Assembly: GCA_001683735.1 (NCBI GenBank) | Contig: LUGG01000022.1 | Coordinates: forward strand, 620,001-684,000 | Reading direction: 5' to 3' | Origin: Grifola frondosa | Lineage: Eukaryota > Basidiomycota > Agaricomycetes > Polyporales > Grifolaceae | Length of the DNA stretch: 64,000 bases | Shown here: one piece after another, positions 1 to 10,537 of the stretch | Layout of the letters: every line of letters starts with the position of its first letter | Position numbering within the stretch: the first letter of the stretch is position 1 | Position numbers and translations under genes: made by a program | The notes under the pieces: model-generated | Seen by the model: the letters and a program-made list of their open reading frames with translations, nothing else | Database searches by the model: none | Told to the model about the DNA's origin: nothing

Positions 1-541
1 GAGTCTTGCGCGAGCGACGCGCCTTTTCAGGATGCGATAGTACTGCTTTGCGTTGACGTAGAGAGGCTCTTCGTCCATGGGGGCGTCATCTTGAGCATGG
101 TCGAGGGAGGGGTCGGGCTCGCGCTGCTGCTGAGGCGGGTCCTGGGGAGGCTGGTGGTGGAGGAAGAGGTTGTGGGAGAATGGGGAATGGGGGTGGGAAC
201 GGGGGATGGAGCGGGGGAGAAGGCTGGCGCGAGGGGTGGTGTTGGGAGTGGGAGTTGGAAGGGGGTGATGGAGAAGATGCTGATGAGAGTGGGGGTGAGG
301 GTGAGGTTGGGTAAGTTGGCGTGCCTGGTGTTGTTGTTGCTGGTGGGGGAGGGGGTGTTGTTGTTGATGCTGTTGTTGGTGCTGTTGGTGCTGCTGCTGC
401 TGTTGCTGGTGGATCTGCTGCTGCTGCTGAGGGGTGTAGAAGGAGTAGGCTGAAGAGGAGAGGATGAGGAGAGAATGAAGTGCGGAGAGAGAGAAACATA
501 CGATAATTTTGATAGAACAGGTGATCGACGTTATTATCCAT
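1..541 (-). CDS. HAP2: CCAAT-binding factor subunit NF-YA/Hap2 (3' end off the window)
   Basis: Sequence-specific subunit of the nuclear CCAAT-binding complex (Hap2/3/5, NF-Y). The reverse strand reads ATG at 541, exon 1 541-502, a 52-nt intron 501-450 (GTATGT...CTTCAG), then exon 2 from 449 to the window edge. Exon 2 opens with a long glutamine/histidine-rich stretch (CAG/CAA repeats, about 340-440) and a proline-rich stretch. It then enters the conserved core at about 60-1: EEPLYVNAKQYYRILKRR followed by VARARL, the subunit-interaction helix of NF-YA. The DNA-binding half and stop codon lie beyond base 1. An upstream in-frame codon near 562 is GTG and is not used. The gene diverges from THO1. 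The family call is very secure; only length and C-terminus are unknown. Confidence 0.93.
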
Positions 542-884
542 GATAGGGATGAGAGGCAGCACGGGCTTATGCGCGAGCTATGCGGCAGCCTATGGCAGCG
601 TATGACAGCCTATAGCAGCCTATGGCAGCAGCCTATACGACCACAGACAGTGAACTGTGATTGGAGACTGTGATTGGAGTATTCCTCGTCTCTTATGCAG
701 CCGTGATTGGCCGTTCGAGGGCAACCAGTCACGAACGCAGCCAGCACGGGGGTCTTCTGCTCCCGATACAGCTATCACCAAACAACGCCATCCATCCCCG
801 ATTGGTCCTCAATTCATCCCACGATCACGTGCCGCTCCTGCTTTCCCGCCACTCGCGAGTCCTCCACACATCTTCACATCCACC
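542..884. promoter_or_regulatory. Divergent HAP2/THO1 promoter with four CCAAT boxes
   Basis: This 343-bp region separates the two divergent start codons. ATTGG (CCAAT on the minus strand) occurs at 660-664, 673-677, 706-710 and 801-805. The first three read CCAATCAC on the minus strand, matching the fungal CBC preference CCAATCA. A block of five 10-bp tandem units lies at 581-630. One of the two genes driven from here encodes the CCAAT-binding subunit itself, so self-regulation is a reasonable inference; binding is not shown. Confidence 0.6.
581..630. repeat. Five tandem 10-bp units, consensus TATGGCAGCC
   Basis: Five consecutive decamers in perfect 10-bp register: tgcggcagcc, tatggcagcg, tatgacagcc, tatagcagcc, tatggcagca. 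Each differs from the consensus at one or two positions. The block lies about 40-90 bp upstream of the HAP2 start codon. Confidence 0.75.
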
Positions 885-1981
885 ATGGAATCCAAACTGC
901 AAGTCCTCCCGCTCCCTCCTCGCGTTCCCCGCGCTGACATTCCCCCCCAGGAAAGCCCTCAAGGTCGTCGACCTCAAGGATATCCTTTCCAAGGCCAACG
1001 TCGCCATTCAAGGCAAAGCCAACAAGCAGGACCTCATCGCCAAAATACTCGCCTCCTCCGCCGCTGTCGACGTGTACAACACCCTCCACGGCACCGCAGA
1101 TTCCTCTCCTCCCTCCAAGAAGCCTTCCCCCTCCTCCGTTACTAATACTGTGGTCCGTCAAACGCGTCCTCTCCTCCCAACATAATCTCACCTTTGTTCT
1201 CCAGTCTTCCCAGCCATCCCCGCCACCAGCAGAGTCCGTCATTTTCTGTGTTTTTCTCGCGTATTCTCACACTCTCCTCGTAGCAGCACCGTCGCGCCGG
1301 ACACCACCACGGCGGACACTCCTTCAGAGTCCTCTCCCCCGCCGATTCCCACGACGCACTCCCTCCCGCCCCTGCCTCGACCTCCCTAGCACCTATCGCC
1401 GACCCAGTGAGTCCCCAACTACTCGTACGCTCTCCATTGACTGAACTCTTCCAGTCCGAGACGTCCACAGACTCTCCCGCCCAGCCATCCGCTCCAAGCG
1501 CGCCTCCGCAGTCAGTCGATGTCGAATTGGAGAAACGCAAGGCCCGTGCGCGGCGGTTCAACGTCCCCCTCGTCGAGTCAACCGTACCGGCTGCCCCAAA
1601 ACCCAAGGCTACCAAGGCCGCTCCCAAGCTGTCTAGTGGCGCGTCTCCCGACGTGCGTGTGACACCATTTTCTTCATCGTTCCGAGTTCGTTGTGACACA
1701 GCTTTCACAGGACGCGGAGAGGCTGAAAGCGCGCGCTGCCCGCTTTGCTGCCAGCCAGCCCGCCGCCGCGCCGCAGACCCGCGCCCCGGTCACCAAGCCC
1801 GCTCAATCCAACGGACGGAAGCGCGCTGCTCCCCCGGCCGAGCCCGTGGACGCCGAAGAGCTCGAGCGGCGGAGGAAGCGGGCGCAGAGATTCGGCATAG
1901 CGCCGGTTGTGAGTGCATCGTTCGTTTCGTTTCACTCGACAAACATTAATGGTCCAAATATGACAGGAGGCGAAGGTGTAG
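885..1981 (+). CDS. THO1: Tho1/SARNP-type SAP-domain mRNP protein
   Basis: Nuclear RNA-binding protein of the Tho1/SARNP (CIP29) family, which works with the TREX mRNA-export machinery. Model: exons 885-898, 951-1152, 1205-1237, 1284-1406, 1455-1652, 1711-1908 and 1967-1981, giving 260 aa in one open frame. The N-terminal SAP domain (about residues 7-40) contains LKVVDLKDILSKA and KANKQDLIAKIL. The C-terminal half has three repeats of the family RFG/RFN motif: KARARRFNVPLVE, LKARAARFAA and ELERRRKRAQRFGI. The first intron (899-950) begins GCAAGT, a GC-AG donor; with a GT donor no frame joins the start codon to the SAP domain. Exon 3/4 borders are the least certain, and the linker lacks the acidic motif I would expect there. 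The last exon encodes only EAKV and the stop. Confidence 0.88.
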
Positions 1982-2286
1982 GCTGCTGTGGATGCCCGTG
2001 GTCACCAGATATTCTTGCATTTGGCTGAATATACTATCATTATGTCCGGGGTCTGTAATCCGATTACTCATGTTGCCGACTGGCCTGTCCTCATGAGCTA
2101 CGCTGTCATACATGCAACCTTGTCGACTGCTTCTGGCTGGTAGTCTCATATCGAGAATCTCCTCGTTCAACGTCGGCTCCCAAGAACGATGTGTGATTAC
2201 ATAGTATGTAGTAAAAGGTTAGCAACGATTACTTCTCAACGACGGTCAAAAAACTAGTAGTATATTTAATCTGGCATTGCAATGTT
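1982..2286. other. Intergenic, THO1 3' side
   Basis: Holds the THO1 3' UTR and the upstream flank of the tRNA gene. I see no coding potential. Confidence 0.5.
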
Positions 2287-2358
2287 AGCAACATGGCGCA
2301 GCTGGAAGCGCGCAGGGCTCATAACCCTGAGGTCACTCGATCGAAACGAGTTGTTGCT
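2287..2358 (+). tRNA. Initiator tRNA-Met (CAU)
   Basis: 72-nt cloverleaf without an intron. The acceptor stem AGCAACA pairs fully with TGTTGCT. The D stem is GCGC/GCGC, the anticodon loop CTCATAA, and the T arm ACTCG-ATCGAAA-CGAGT. Initiator features: the 1-72 pair is A-T, three G-C pairs (GGG/CCC) close the anticodon loop, and the T loop begins with A (ATCGAAA) instead of the TTC of elongators. A T5 run at about 2378-2382 could be the Pol III terminator. Confidence 0.95.
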
Positions 2359-2531
2359 ATATACCCGGATCCGAAGATTTTTATGTTCATGTTATAATCT
2401 ATCGTAACTTGCATCCGCACGCAAGTACCCGCACTGGCACGTGTGGATACTGCTCCTGTGCTCGAAGGAAACCTTGCGCTTACATATCATACATTATCTT
2501 CTCGCTTTCGCGCATCCTAGACTCGCGCAAG

Positions 2532-4109
2532 ATGTCCCTCACTCCCGCCGAACAATTCGACGCAAATGACAACCTTTTCACCTGTCTATCATGCTCAATT
2601 GCGTTTCATTCCGCAGAGGACCAGAGTGAGTACCCAGAGCTGAGCTTCCCGCTTTTTCCTCATCCATGTCGTCCTCCAGGGGAACACTACAGGTCCGACC
2701 ACCACAGGTACAACATGAAGCGGCGCGTCGCGGGACTCCCTCCCGTATCTGCGCTCGTGTTCAATCAAAAGGTCCTCGAGAGGAGAGCAGAGACTGCCGT
2801 GGTGGCGTCTCCCAAAGGCTCGACCTGCGAAGTTTGCGGGTGAGTGCCAGCTCCGCATCGCCTTCGCACTGCAGCTTACGCAGATCCAGGAAATCATATA
2901 CGACAGAGAACGCTTACAGAAGTCATCTCAGCTCCAAGAAGCACCGAGAGAACGAGCTGAAGGCTGCTGCCAAGGCCCGCGCACAGCCCGACGCTGCGCC
3001 TCCTTCCGAGGAGGCCCATGTGCCAGAACCTCCAGCCATCGAAGTGGAGGAAACTCAGCCAGTCCCAGCCCCAGCGACGGAAGGCGTAGCGCTGACGGTC
3101 GATGAGGAGGCGACCGAAGAGCAGATCATCCAAACCATCGACGAGAAAATTGCCGCCGCCCGATCTCGTCTTTCCCCCTCGCAGTGCCTGTTCTGTCCCG
3201 AGTCGTCGTCGTCCCTGGACGACAATCTCACACACATGTCCATCGCGCACTCGTTCTTCGTCCCGGACGCGGAGTTCCTCGTCGATCTCGTGGGGCTGGT
3301 CACGTACCTGGGCGAGAAGATCGCCGTGGGCAACGTCTGCATCTTTTGCAATGGCAAGGGCAGGGAATTCCGCACGCTGGATGCGGTGCGCAAGCACATG
3401 CTCGACAAAGGGCATTGCAAAATTGCCTACGACTTGGACGTGGATCGACTCGAAGTCTCCGACTACTACGATTTCACCTCCTCCTACCCCACAGAGGAAC
3501 GAAAATCGAGAAAGAAACCTCGCACGAAGACTGACGACGACGTGGACACCGGAGGCGATGAGTGGGAGGACGTCGACGAGGAAGATGGAGAGGCGGACGA
3601 AATCGTCGATGAGGACATGTCCTCGGGCGAGGATGAGGACGAGGATGAGGACGAGCTCCCCGACAATCAGATCACCTACGGCGACTCCCACTACGAACTC
3701 GTCCTTCCCTCTGGTGCACGTATAGGCCACCGTAGCATGCGCCGGTACTACGCCCAATCGTTCCCAGGCGCCCCAAGAGGAGGGAAACCTGAAGATCCCA
3801 ACTCGGGTGCTGCGCTTGTCCGGCGTTTGCTCGCAGACAAGAATTCAGCGCTGGTTCCCCGCGGAGGCGGCTTCGGCGCATTTGGCGGTGGCACTGATGT
3901 CGTCAAGGCGCGGAATCCTGGGGAGGCAAAGGAAGCTGGGAGACACGTACGCGAATTCCGCGATCAGAAGAGACGGGAAGACTTCAAGACCAAGGTGGGA
4001 TTCAGGCATAACAGCCAAAAACATTTCCGCGATCCGCTATTACAGGTGAGTTGACTCATAATTCAGGCATCTGTCTGGTCGTGAACTAACAGTTCGTTAA
4101 TCGCAGTAA
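2532..4109 (+). CDS. REI1: Cytoplasmic pre-60S factor Rei1/ZNF622
   Basis: Zinc-finger protein of cytoplasmic 60S subunit maturation that helps release and recycle Arx1. Exons 2532-2625, 2680-2839, 2890-4045 and a final exon holding only the stop codon (TAA 4107-4109), 469 aa. The N-terminus carries the first C2H2-like finger (FTCLSCSIAF, then EHYRSDHHRYNMKRRVAGLP). The second is CEVCGKSYTTENAYRSHLSS KKH. A paired finger block, QCLFCPESSSSLDDNLTHM and CIFCNGKGREFRTLDAVRKH, occupies the middle. A long Asp/Glu-rich stretch at about 3520-3660 and the conserved end KHFRDPLLQ follow. If the last intron (4046-4106, branch-like ctaac) is retained, translation ends two codons later at 4054. The frame is clean throughout. 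It is convergent with RAX2, 226 bp apart. Confidence 0.95.
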
Positions 4110-4335
4110 TCGAAATCGGATGTTCGTGGTCACTATTACACCAGTAGAGTATACCATATGACGAACAGAATGGGAAGTTTGTATCCTAAGGAGAGTCTTA
4201 TGCTGTCGAGAATAGAGAATCTACATATCATGGGGTAAGCGAACGACCTCAAGGTCGATCTTCCAACAAGGGTATAAAGACGAATGACAAATGCGACGAA
4301 AGCAGAGTCTCAAAACCAAGATAAAGTTACGAACG

Positions 4336-7300
4336 CTAATACACATACGCTGCCGGCACGACCCCTTCACGGCCTGTACGCACATCTCGTGCATACCACC
4401 ATCTATCACGGACGGAACGTGAGTGAACATACGCAAGCGAAACAAAGATGAACACATACGCAGCGTCTCGGTCATCGAGGACTTCGACCTCTTGGCCGGC
4501 GGAGAGTGCAAGCTCTCCTTCGCCGGCGCCATCGAATGAGTATCGCGCGTGGGCTGACCGACTCATATCCTCTCCGTCCATCGTACCCGCAATGGCGTCG
4601 GAAGGTGTTTCAGCGCGAACGTAGTTGCTGGCATCTGGTTCGAATGGATCGTCGTGAGCGGCGGCAGGAGCCGTTTCCGCCTCTTTCTCTTGGTTGGCGC
4701 CGAAGGGACCTGGTACTCCAAGGATAGTCGTCCTCGTTGCGGCATTGATATGCGCGAGGAGAGACGACGGGCGGCGTATGGAGTCATCGTCCCCATCCTG
4801 TTCGACAGCGTCGTAGTTCTGCAATTTGTCATCCCTTCGTGCGAAGAGGGTCCACAAAATACCGATCAGGGCCAAGAGAAATACAATGCCTGCCGCGATG
4901 GCGATAGAAATGAGAATGACAACACCAGTCGCAAGGAAATCTGTATTGCTCGCACGTCAGCGGCAATATACGGACAGGTTGAAGTGCGAATTCTTACGGT
5001 GTTGGGTGAAACTGAATGAGGAGAATGAATGGAACAACGAAGAGATAGTGCCTGGACTTCCTGACGACGACGTCGAAACGATATACGGTGTCAATGTCTG
5101 TCCATCAAACAACGCAGACGAAGCGTTGCCAAATGACGAATCCGAAAGAGATCCCGACACCATCAGCACACGGTCAGGTTCAATTACCCCATTTGCAGCA
5201 TGTGTGTTCTGCAACGGGACCATGGTCAGTTGAGACACGTCTGTGGCCCCTTGTAGGGTGGATCCTATAGAGTATATCAGCCACGCTAAATCTAAGGGAT
5301 TGTCTTTTGCAACCCACCAACTGAGGACCATGTTTGGCCATTCCAGAAGTATAAAAATGACGATGAGCCATCGGAGGAACTAGTACAAGCACAATTAGCA
5401 CCTGAAAAAAAAGTTTCTACGAAAACGTACCGGCCCGCCGCGAAGATGCTGCTTGCGTTCCCATTATTGACCTCCACAGCAGTCACTGGACCAGGGAGGT
5501 CTTGTCCATTGCCGACAGCAGACCATGTTCCATTGGAGATGGAATACGCGGCAACGTCAGCCGGCGTGCTGTCAGCAAGAGCGATCGAGCCGGACACTAT
5601 GAGCGTGTCTTGGTTGTTCTGTGAAATGACAACGTTAGCATTCCGAAAGGGTTGATACAAAAGCCACTTGCCCCAGCATACACGACGGCAGCGACCTCCC
5701 CTTGGATACCATTCCCAAGCGCGCTCCACTGTTTCGAAGACGTGTCTAATGAGCAGACGGAACGACAAGGTGTAGATCCAGCTTGAGCGAAAGAACCGGC
5801 AACGATGACGATGTTGGACTGGGAAGGTGACACGGTGATCGAACGAACTACGACGCTAGAGCCAGAGCTGGCCTGTAACGCCTGTAGGCCCGAAACATCC
5901 CACTGCTGCTGGGCAAGGTCATAGATGGCTAACCCATCAACGTTGATACCTTCCACTGTGAATTCACCGCCGACGTAGAGCTGGTCACCTTGTACCAGCA
6001 AACTGCGCACTGTCCCGTTGACTTGATTTCCACGCAATGCCTGAACGGTACGGGTGTCATCATCATAGATGGCTACGTTCTGCGACACAGAGCCGGAGGC
6101 AGAGAAGGAAAAATTGCCACCGATCACCACCAGCTCCTTCGAAGATGAGCTGTTGGTCCAGAACGCACCAGCCAAAACAGCGGGCGCAGGAGCTGGAGGG
6201 GTAGTGGGAAGGGGCGCCAACGTGGTAGCGGTTTGTCTCTTGAACATGTGTAGAACATTGATCCTGGGGATCCACCCAGCAGCAGATCTCCGCGTGTGGG
6301 AGCGACGACGGTTCGTGGTGGAAGCTCCGTTATCGACTGTGCTGTCGAATTGTACGCCGAGGGGGGTGACCTGAGGCTCGCCGTCTGCACCATTCTGAAG
6401 CATGACAAAACCAGATGCGCCGAACTTCAGAGAAGCCGCGACGTTTCCAGCAACAAACTGAGATTCGCCACTACTGGAAGTGCCATTGCCAACGAAAGTC
6501 ATTGACCCGACGAGGAACCCTCCACTGTTGACCCAACTACTGCTACTGATATTCCACGCTGCAAACCCAGCGGCATTCTCTCCGGCATCACCACTGGACG
6601 ATGTCAACAGTTTGGTGAAGTTCCCTGCAACCAACAGCTGATCGTTCGAGGTATCCAGGCTGAAAACGGCGCCGTCAACGCCAGCCTGAAGGGAAGACCA
6701 CTGATTCTGCTGGACATCGTACATCGCGACACCTCTCAGACCAGACGTCGACGGGGAAGCCGTATCCGTGAATGAGCCCCCCAAAACAGCTTATCGCCGT
6801 CAATGGCTAGGGAAGTCACAGGACCGTTGAGGCCGTTACTGGGTAAGGTAGCCAGGGCGCCGTTCTTGAAGACCACAATGTTCGACGCACCCGCGGCAGA
6901 TCCTGACGTCAGCGCAAACTGTCCACCCAGAAACACGGCACCAGAAACATGATGCGCGACGGTGGAAATGGATGGCAGAGGTGTGGTGGTTAACGCGGAG
7001 GTCCCTCCTACAGCATCGAATAGTTCGAAGCCAATCCGATCGAGGCTTGTCTCCGTTTGATTAGGCAAAACCGATGTCGCGCTGGCAGTCGATTGAGAGT
7101 TCAACGGCCACTCGAAAAACCCAAATCCGCGGCTAGCGTCTGCTGTACTATTGGTTCCTGCGGAGGTTCCGTTACTAGCAGTGACATTGGCACTGGTCAA
7201 GACCATTTGCACCCTGTCAGCTACAAGTTCATATTCACCGTTTTGTCCACTGCCAACGGGTTGGTCGTCGAGAGTCATAGTGATGGTCGTCACAAACTGA

Positions 7301-8915
7301 GGAGAGGAAGGTACAATGGGGCCGCTATAAATTAGATTCACGGCGTCGGCTGTGTTCTGCTGGGATACAGAAGTGACCCATGGCTGCAGACCGGCTCCTG
7401 GGAAAACAGTAACCTTCACGCTAGTGCGGAGAGCACAATCCTGGAAGTCAGTGCACCCCGGAATGAGCAAGCTAACGTTATATTGTCCCGAGGCTGAGAC
7501 GTAGGGCATCCATGTGAAGCTGGGTCCCTCTGCGGCTGGTGTACCAACGGCTACCTGGGACACCAGTACAGCCTGGGTCGTACCCGAAATGTTCGTGTTG
7601 ACATTTTTCTCTGTCCACATGCCTGTATGGGTCGCATTGGAAGGATTGGGCGCAAAGCACGACTCAGTGTTGTCGGAATCGACGGCGGATGCGAACGCTC
7701 CCGACGAGAGGAGTTGGAGAAGATGTAATCCGGGCCCAGCGCCGTTCCATTCTGACAAAGTCAGTTGGATGCCGGTGATGTCAAGATCAGAATCAAAGAG
7801 GAAATCCTGGTAAGGGATGGTAGGGTCCGTCAAAAGCGGACACGGATCGGTGCAGGTTTTATTTTGGCTACTTTGCGGATCAAAGTAACTCAATGTCTGA
7901 ACCGTATTATCCGGGATAGTAGTCACACTAAAGCCGTTTAAGTTTTCAGTCGCGTTTAGGTGAGTTAAACATACCTGAAACCCGTGGTACCTCGTCCATC
8001 TAAGAACGTGTTCCCAATGCGAACTCCGCTTGCGCTCAAGAACGAGAATTTCCGAACCGTGATCACGGCCTGGTTCCCATCTGCCGCAAACCATGTATTT
8101 CCTGGCCCGTCGGCACCGGATGGACACAAGGTATTATTGATGTCGGAGAACTGCGAATCTGAGGTCGACGGCAATGCAACTACCTGAGCGCCTTGGAGTG
8201 GAACGGGTACGAGAGACGATGAGAACGGTGTAGCTCCAGATGAAAAAGGAACATTCGGGTTGTTTGTGGTGTTTACGATGGACGAACCATTGCCGAATGT
8301 GGTAGTGAAAGAGCCGGAAAAGAAAAGACTGGACTGAGATGAGTTGGTAGTGATGGATAAAACTTCAGCTGCGGCGCCGGACAGCCCGCCGAACGGTGCA
8401 GCAGACCAAGAGGACGCGTTTGGATCCCACACTGCGACCGACGAACCTGGGGAAGCAAAACGTCCACCCGCCCATACCTTGTTCTGTGTAGTATCACAAA
8501 ACAAGGTTTGTATCGCTCCGTTTGGTCCATTGGAGCCTAAGGAAGCGAAAACACCTGACGCCGTGTATGAAGCGATATTGTTGGCCGATGTGCCATCTAT
8601 GGATGTGAAGTTTCCTGCAACATAAAACGCGCCGTTAAGGGCGCAGCCTGCAGCAATACTCCCGCCAGAGTTTGTGGAAGCGAGTTTTGACAGCGAACCA
8701 TCGGACGAGCGAGTAAGGAGGGAAGCAGTGGATGGGTCAAACGATACCGTGGTTGAATTGTCAACCAGATCCAAGCCCGCAAATGCACCTGCTAAGCCAA
8801 CCTTTCCCATGCGGTCAAAGTCGACCAGAGGACCACTGGCGGATGCGACATTGAAAAAGAGAAGAAGAGACGAGACCAGAAGAGACCACGGTATGCTTCT
8901 TGGGAGGGAGGCCAT
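4336..8915 (-). CDS. RAX2: Rax2-like cortical polarity marker with C-terminal SH3 domain
   Basis: Plasma-membrane glycoprotein of the Rax2 family, a cortical landmark for polarised growth. Exons 8915-7975, 7927-5672, 5618-5431, 5379-5318, 5264-4998, 4940-4460 and 4402-4336. A signal peptide (residues 1 to about 26, ending NVASASG) precedes the mature start LVDFDRMGKVGLAGAFAGL. The large lumenal part has many Asn-X-Ser/Thr sites and propeller-like G-G-x-F repeats. One membrane span lies near residue 1240-1262 (FLATGVVILISIAIAAGIVF), followed by ARR. The tail ends in an SH3 domain (ARYSFDGAGEGELALSAGQ ... WWYARDVRTGREGVVPAAY). The intron 5671-5619 is GC-AG. The frame breaks at 6777-6782 (six C on the plus strand; a seventh restores GDKLFWGGSFTDT), after which the total is exactly 1420 codons plus stop. 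Start chosen at the ATG before the signal peptide. Confidence 0.88.
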
Positions 8916-10537
8916 GAAGGACGGACATACAAGAGCGAGGTGAGGGGGGTATACTGCGCCAGATGTCAAGCAGGGGATATGTAGAAGACCGGGTACGGCG
9001 AGGCCCAGCAATTATTATTGGCGACGGGCGTGGAGGAGGCGTTGAGTCGCCGTTGACCTGCAGGTCGACCGCGTTGTTACGCGACTTCAACACAGCGATC
9101 AACCGCATTACATAAGCTATTGCCGTATTTGGACCAACTATAAACCCGGTACATGGCCCCGATTTTGATTGTTCCTCCCAAGCACGACCACAGTCACGCA
9201 GCTTCAGTCTTCAGATAGGTCACAGGATATAATTCTCGTGGGAGGTTTGCGCTCTCTTTGACTTTCCAGTATGCTTCAGTACACCGCCGTTTGGACATGA
9301 CATATGAGTAAGGTGATCAGCCGGACCTTGGTAGCGCCTGCCCGAGATGTTGCCCGGTAACCCCATAAGGTAGTCAGGATATAGAAAGCGACTATTGTGA
9401 GACCCTTCCGCGATCCGCCAGCTCGTTAAGACCTACTTGCCTAACCTTCTACAAATGTATGAATCAGATTTGAGCTTTGTTCATGTAGCCTCTCAATCAG
9501 AATCATCTGTAAGCCTCGTCTGTCACTTCCGGGTCAAGCTGCCAGCCACCTGTTTTGGATATTGCGAGAATATGTAGCACTGCAAGAAATGCTATTCATA
9601 CAAATTCCAATTGTTTAAAATTTTGTGTAACATAACAAGAACTACTAATGTACTATGTATATATTGGAGACCGTCTACCACCGGCGCAGAGTCCACCACT
9701 AATCCAACCTCGTCTCATGCATACGGTGTCCAACAGCATAGCAATCTAGCAAAGGTTGGGTTGATTGTCAGCTGAGAAGTTTGATCACAGTGCAACTCGA
9801 GTGACTTACTTGACAAAAGGATCCTCGTCGTCTCTTCGATGTCGAATCAGAAGGGTGTTACTGTTAGAGAAGTCATGAGAAGTGGCATAGAAGGTAACAG
9901 AGTTATATCACTTACTGTAAGACAAGCATCATATGATAGTATGCATGCAGGGGGCAGTTGCAAGCCCATGAGTGCGAAGTCGTGCATGAGAGAGAGTGGT
10001 CGAAGACGAGTTGGCACTTCGAGCAAAGATATAAAAAATCACACGGGGTTCCCAAAGGGGCAAAGACATTCTCACACACTGAGATTGCCTTCGGTCCGGC
10101 AAGAGTATAACCTATGATAGCTCGTGTTAACATTTCGTAGATATTTTATCAATATTTTCTACTTTAGATTCTGAACAGGCATCTATAAGGTGCTTAGCAG
10201 ATCCAACATAATCTGACTATGATGTAACGAAAGATGTAGTATTTATCTTACCAGTGATGTTGCAGCAAGCTGTGGGAGATATAGGGATTGTCGGTTCACT
10301 AAGACCTTTCAGTAAGGTTGCGGAGTTCCCGCCTCAAGATAGCTGATGACATTTAAATTACTTTTTTGCCCAATGTGTCCGAGATGGGAAAACCAGTTGG
10401 CGGTGTATGTCAGGATCTGTAAGCTAGGCAGGTCCACATCCCACGGGATTGCCACGACCATCGGCGGGCGGATTCTCTGACATCGTTAAATACCTCTTAT
10501 TCGGTGAGTATCACCGTGATCCGCCTTCAGACAAACC
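8916..10537. other. Long intergenic region
   Basis: 1.6 kb between two divergent genes. The short open frames carry no recognisable domain and show no splice-linked continuation. It must contain the promoters of RAX2 and the dioxygenase; I see no repeat or RNA gene. Confidence 0.5.

Noticed and set aside
91..453. Plus-strand Val/Leu/Gly-rich frame of 120 codons
   Set aside because: It is the complement of the glutamine/histidine repeat of HAP2.
657..1185. Long plus-strand open frames upstream of and across the THO1 start
   Set aside because: Their later part is the SAP domain in one frame only; the upstream part is promoter, and the start is resolved by the GC-AG intron.
3102..3725. 207-codon Ser/Arg-rich frame inside REI1
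   Set aside because: Shadow of the acidic REI1 coding sequence in another frame.
2894..3757. 287-codon minus-strand frame opposite REI1
   Set aside because: Antisense shadow; its Val/Asp-rich composition mirrors the zinc-finger coding strand.
9839..10133. Overlapping 70-90 codon frames on both strands
   Set aside because: No domain, poor composition, no splice-supported extension; treated as intergenic.
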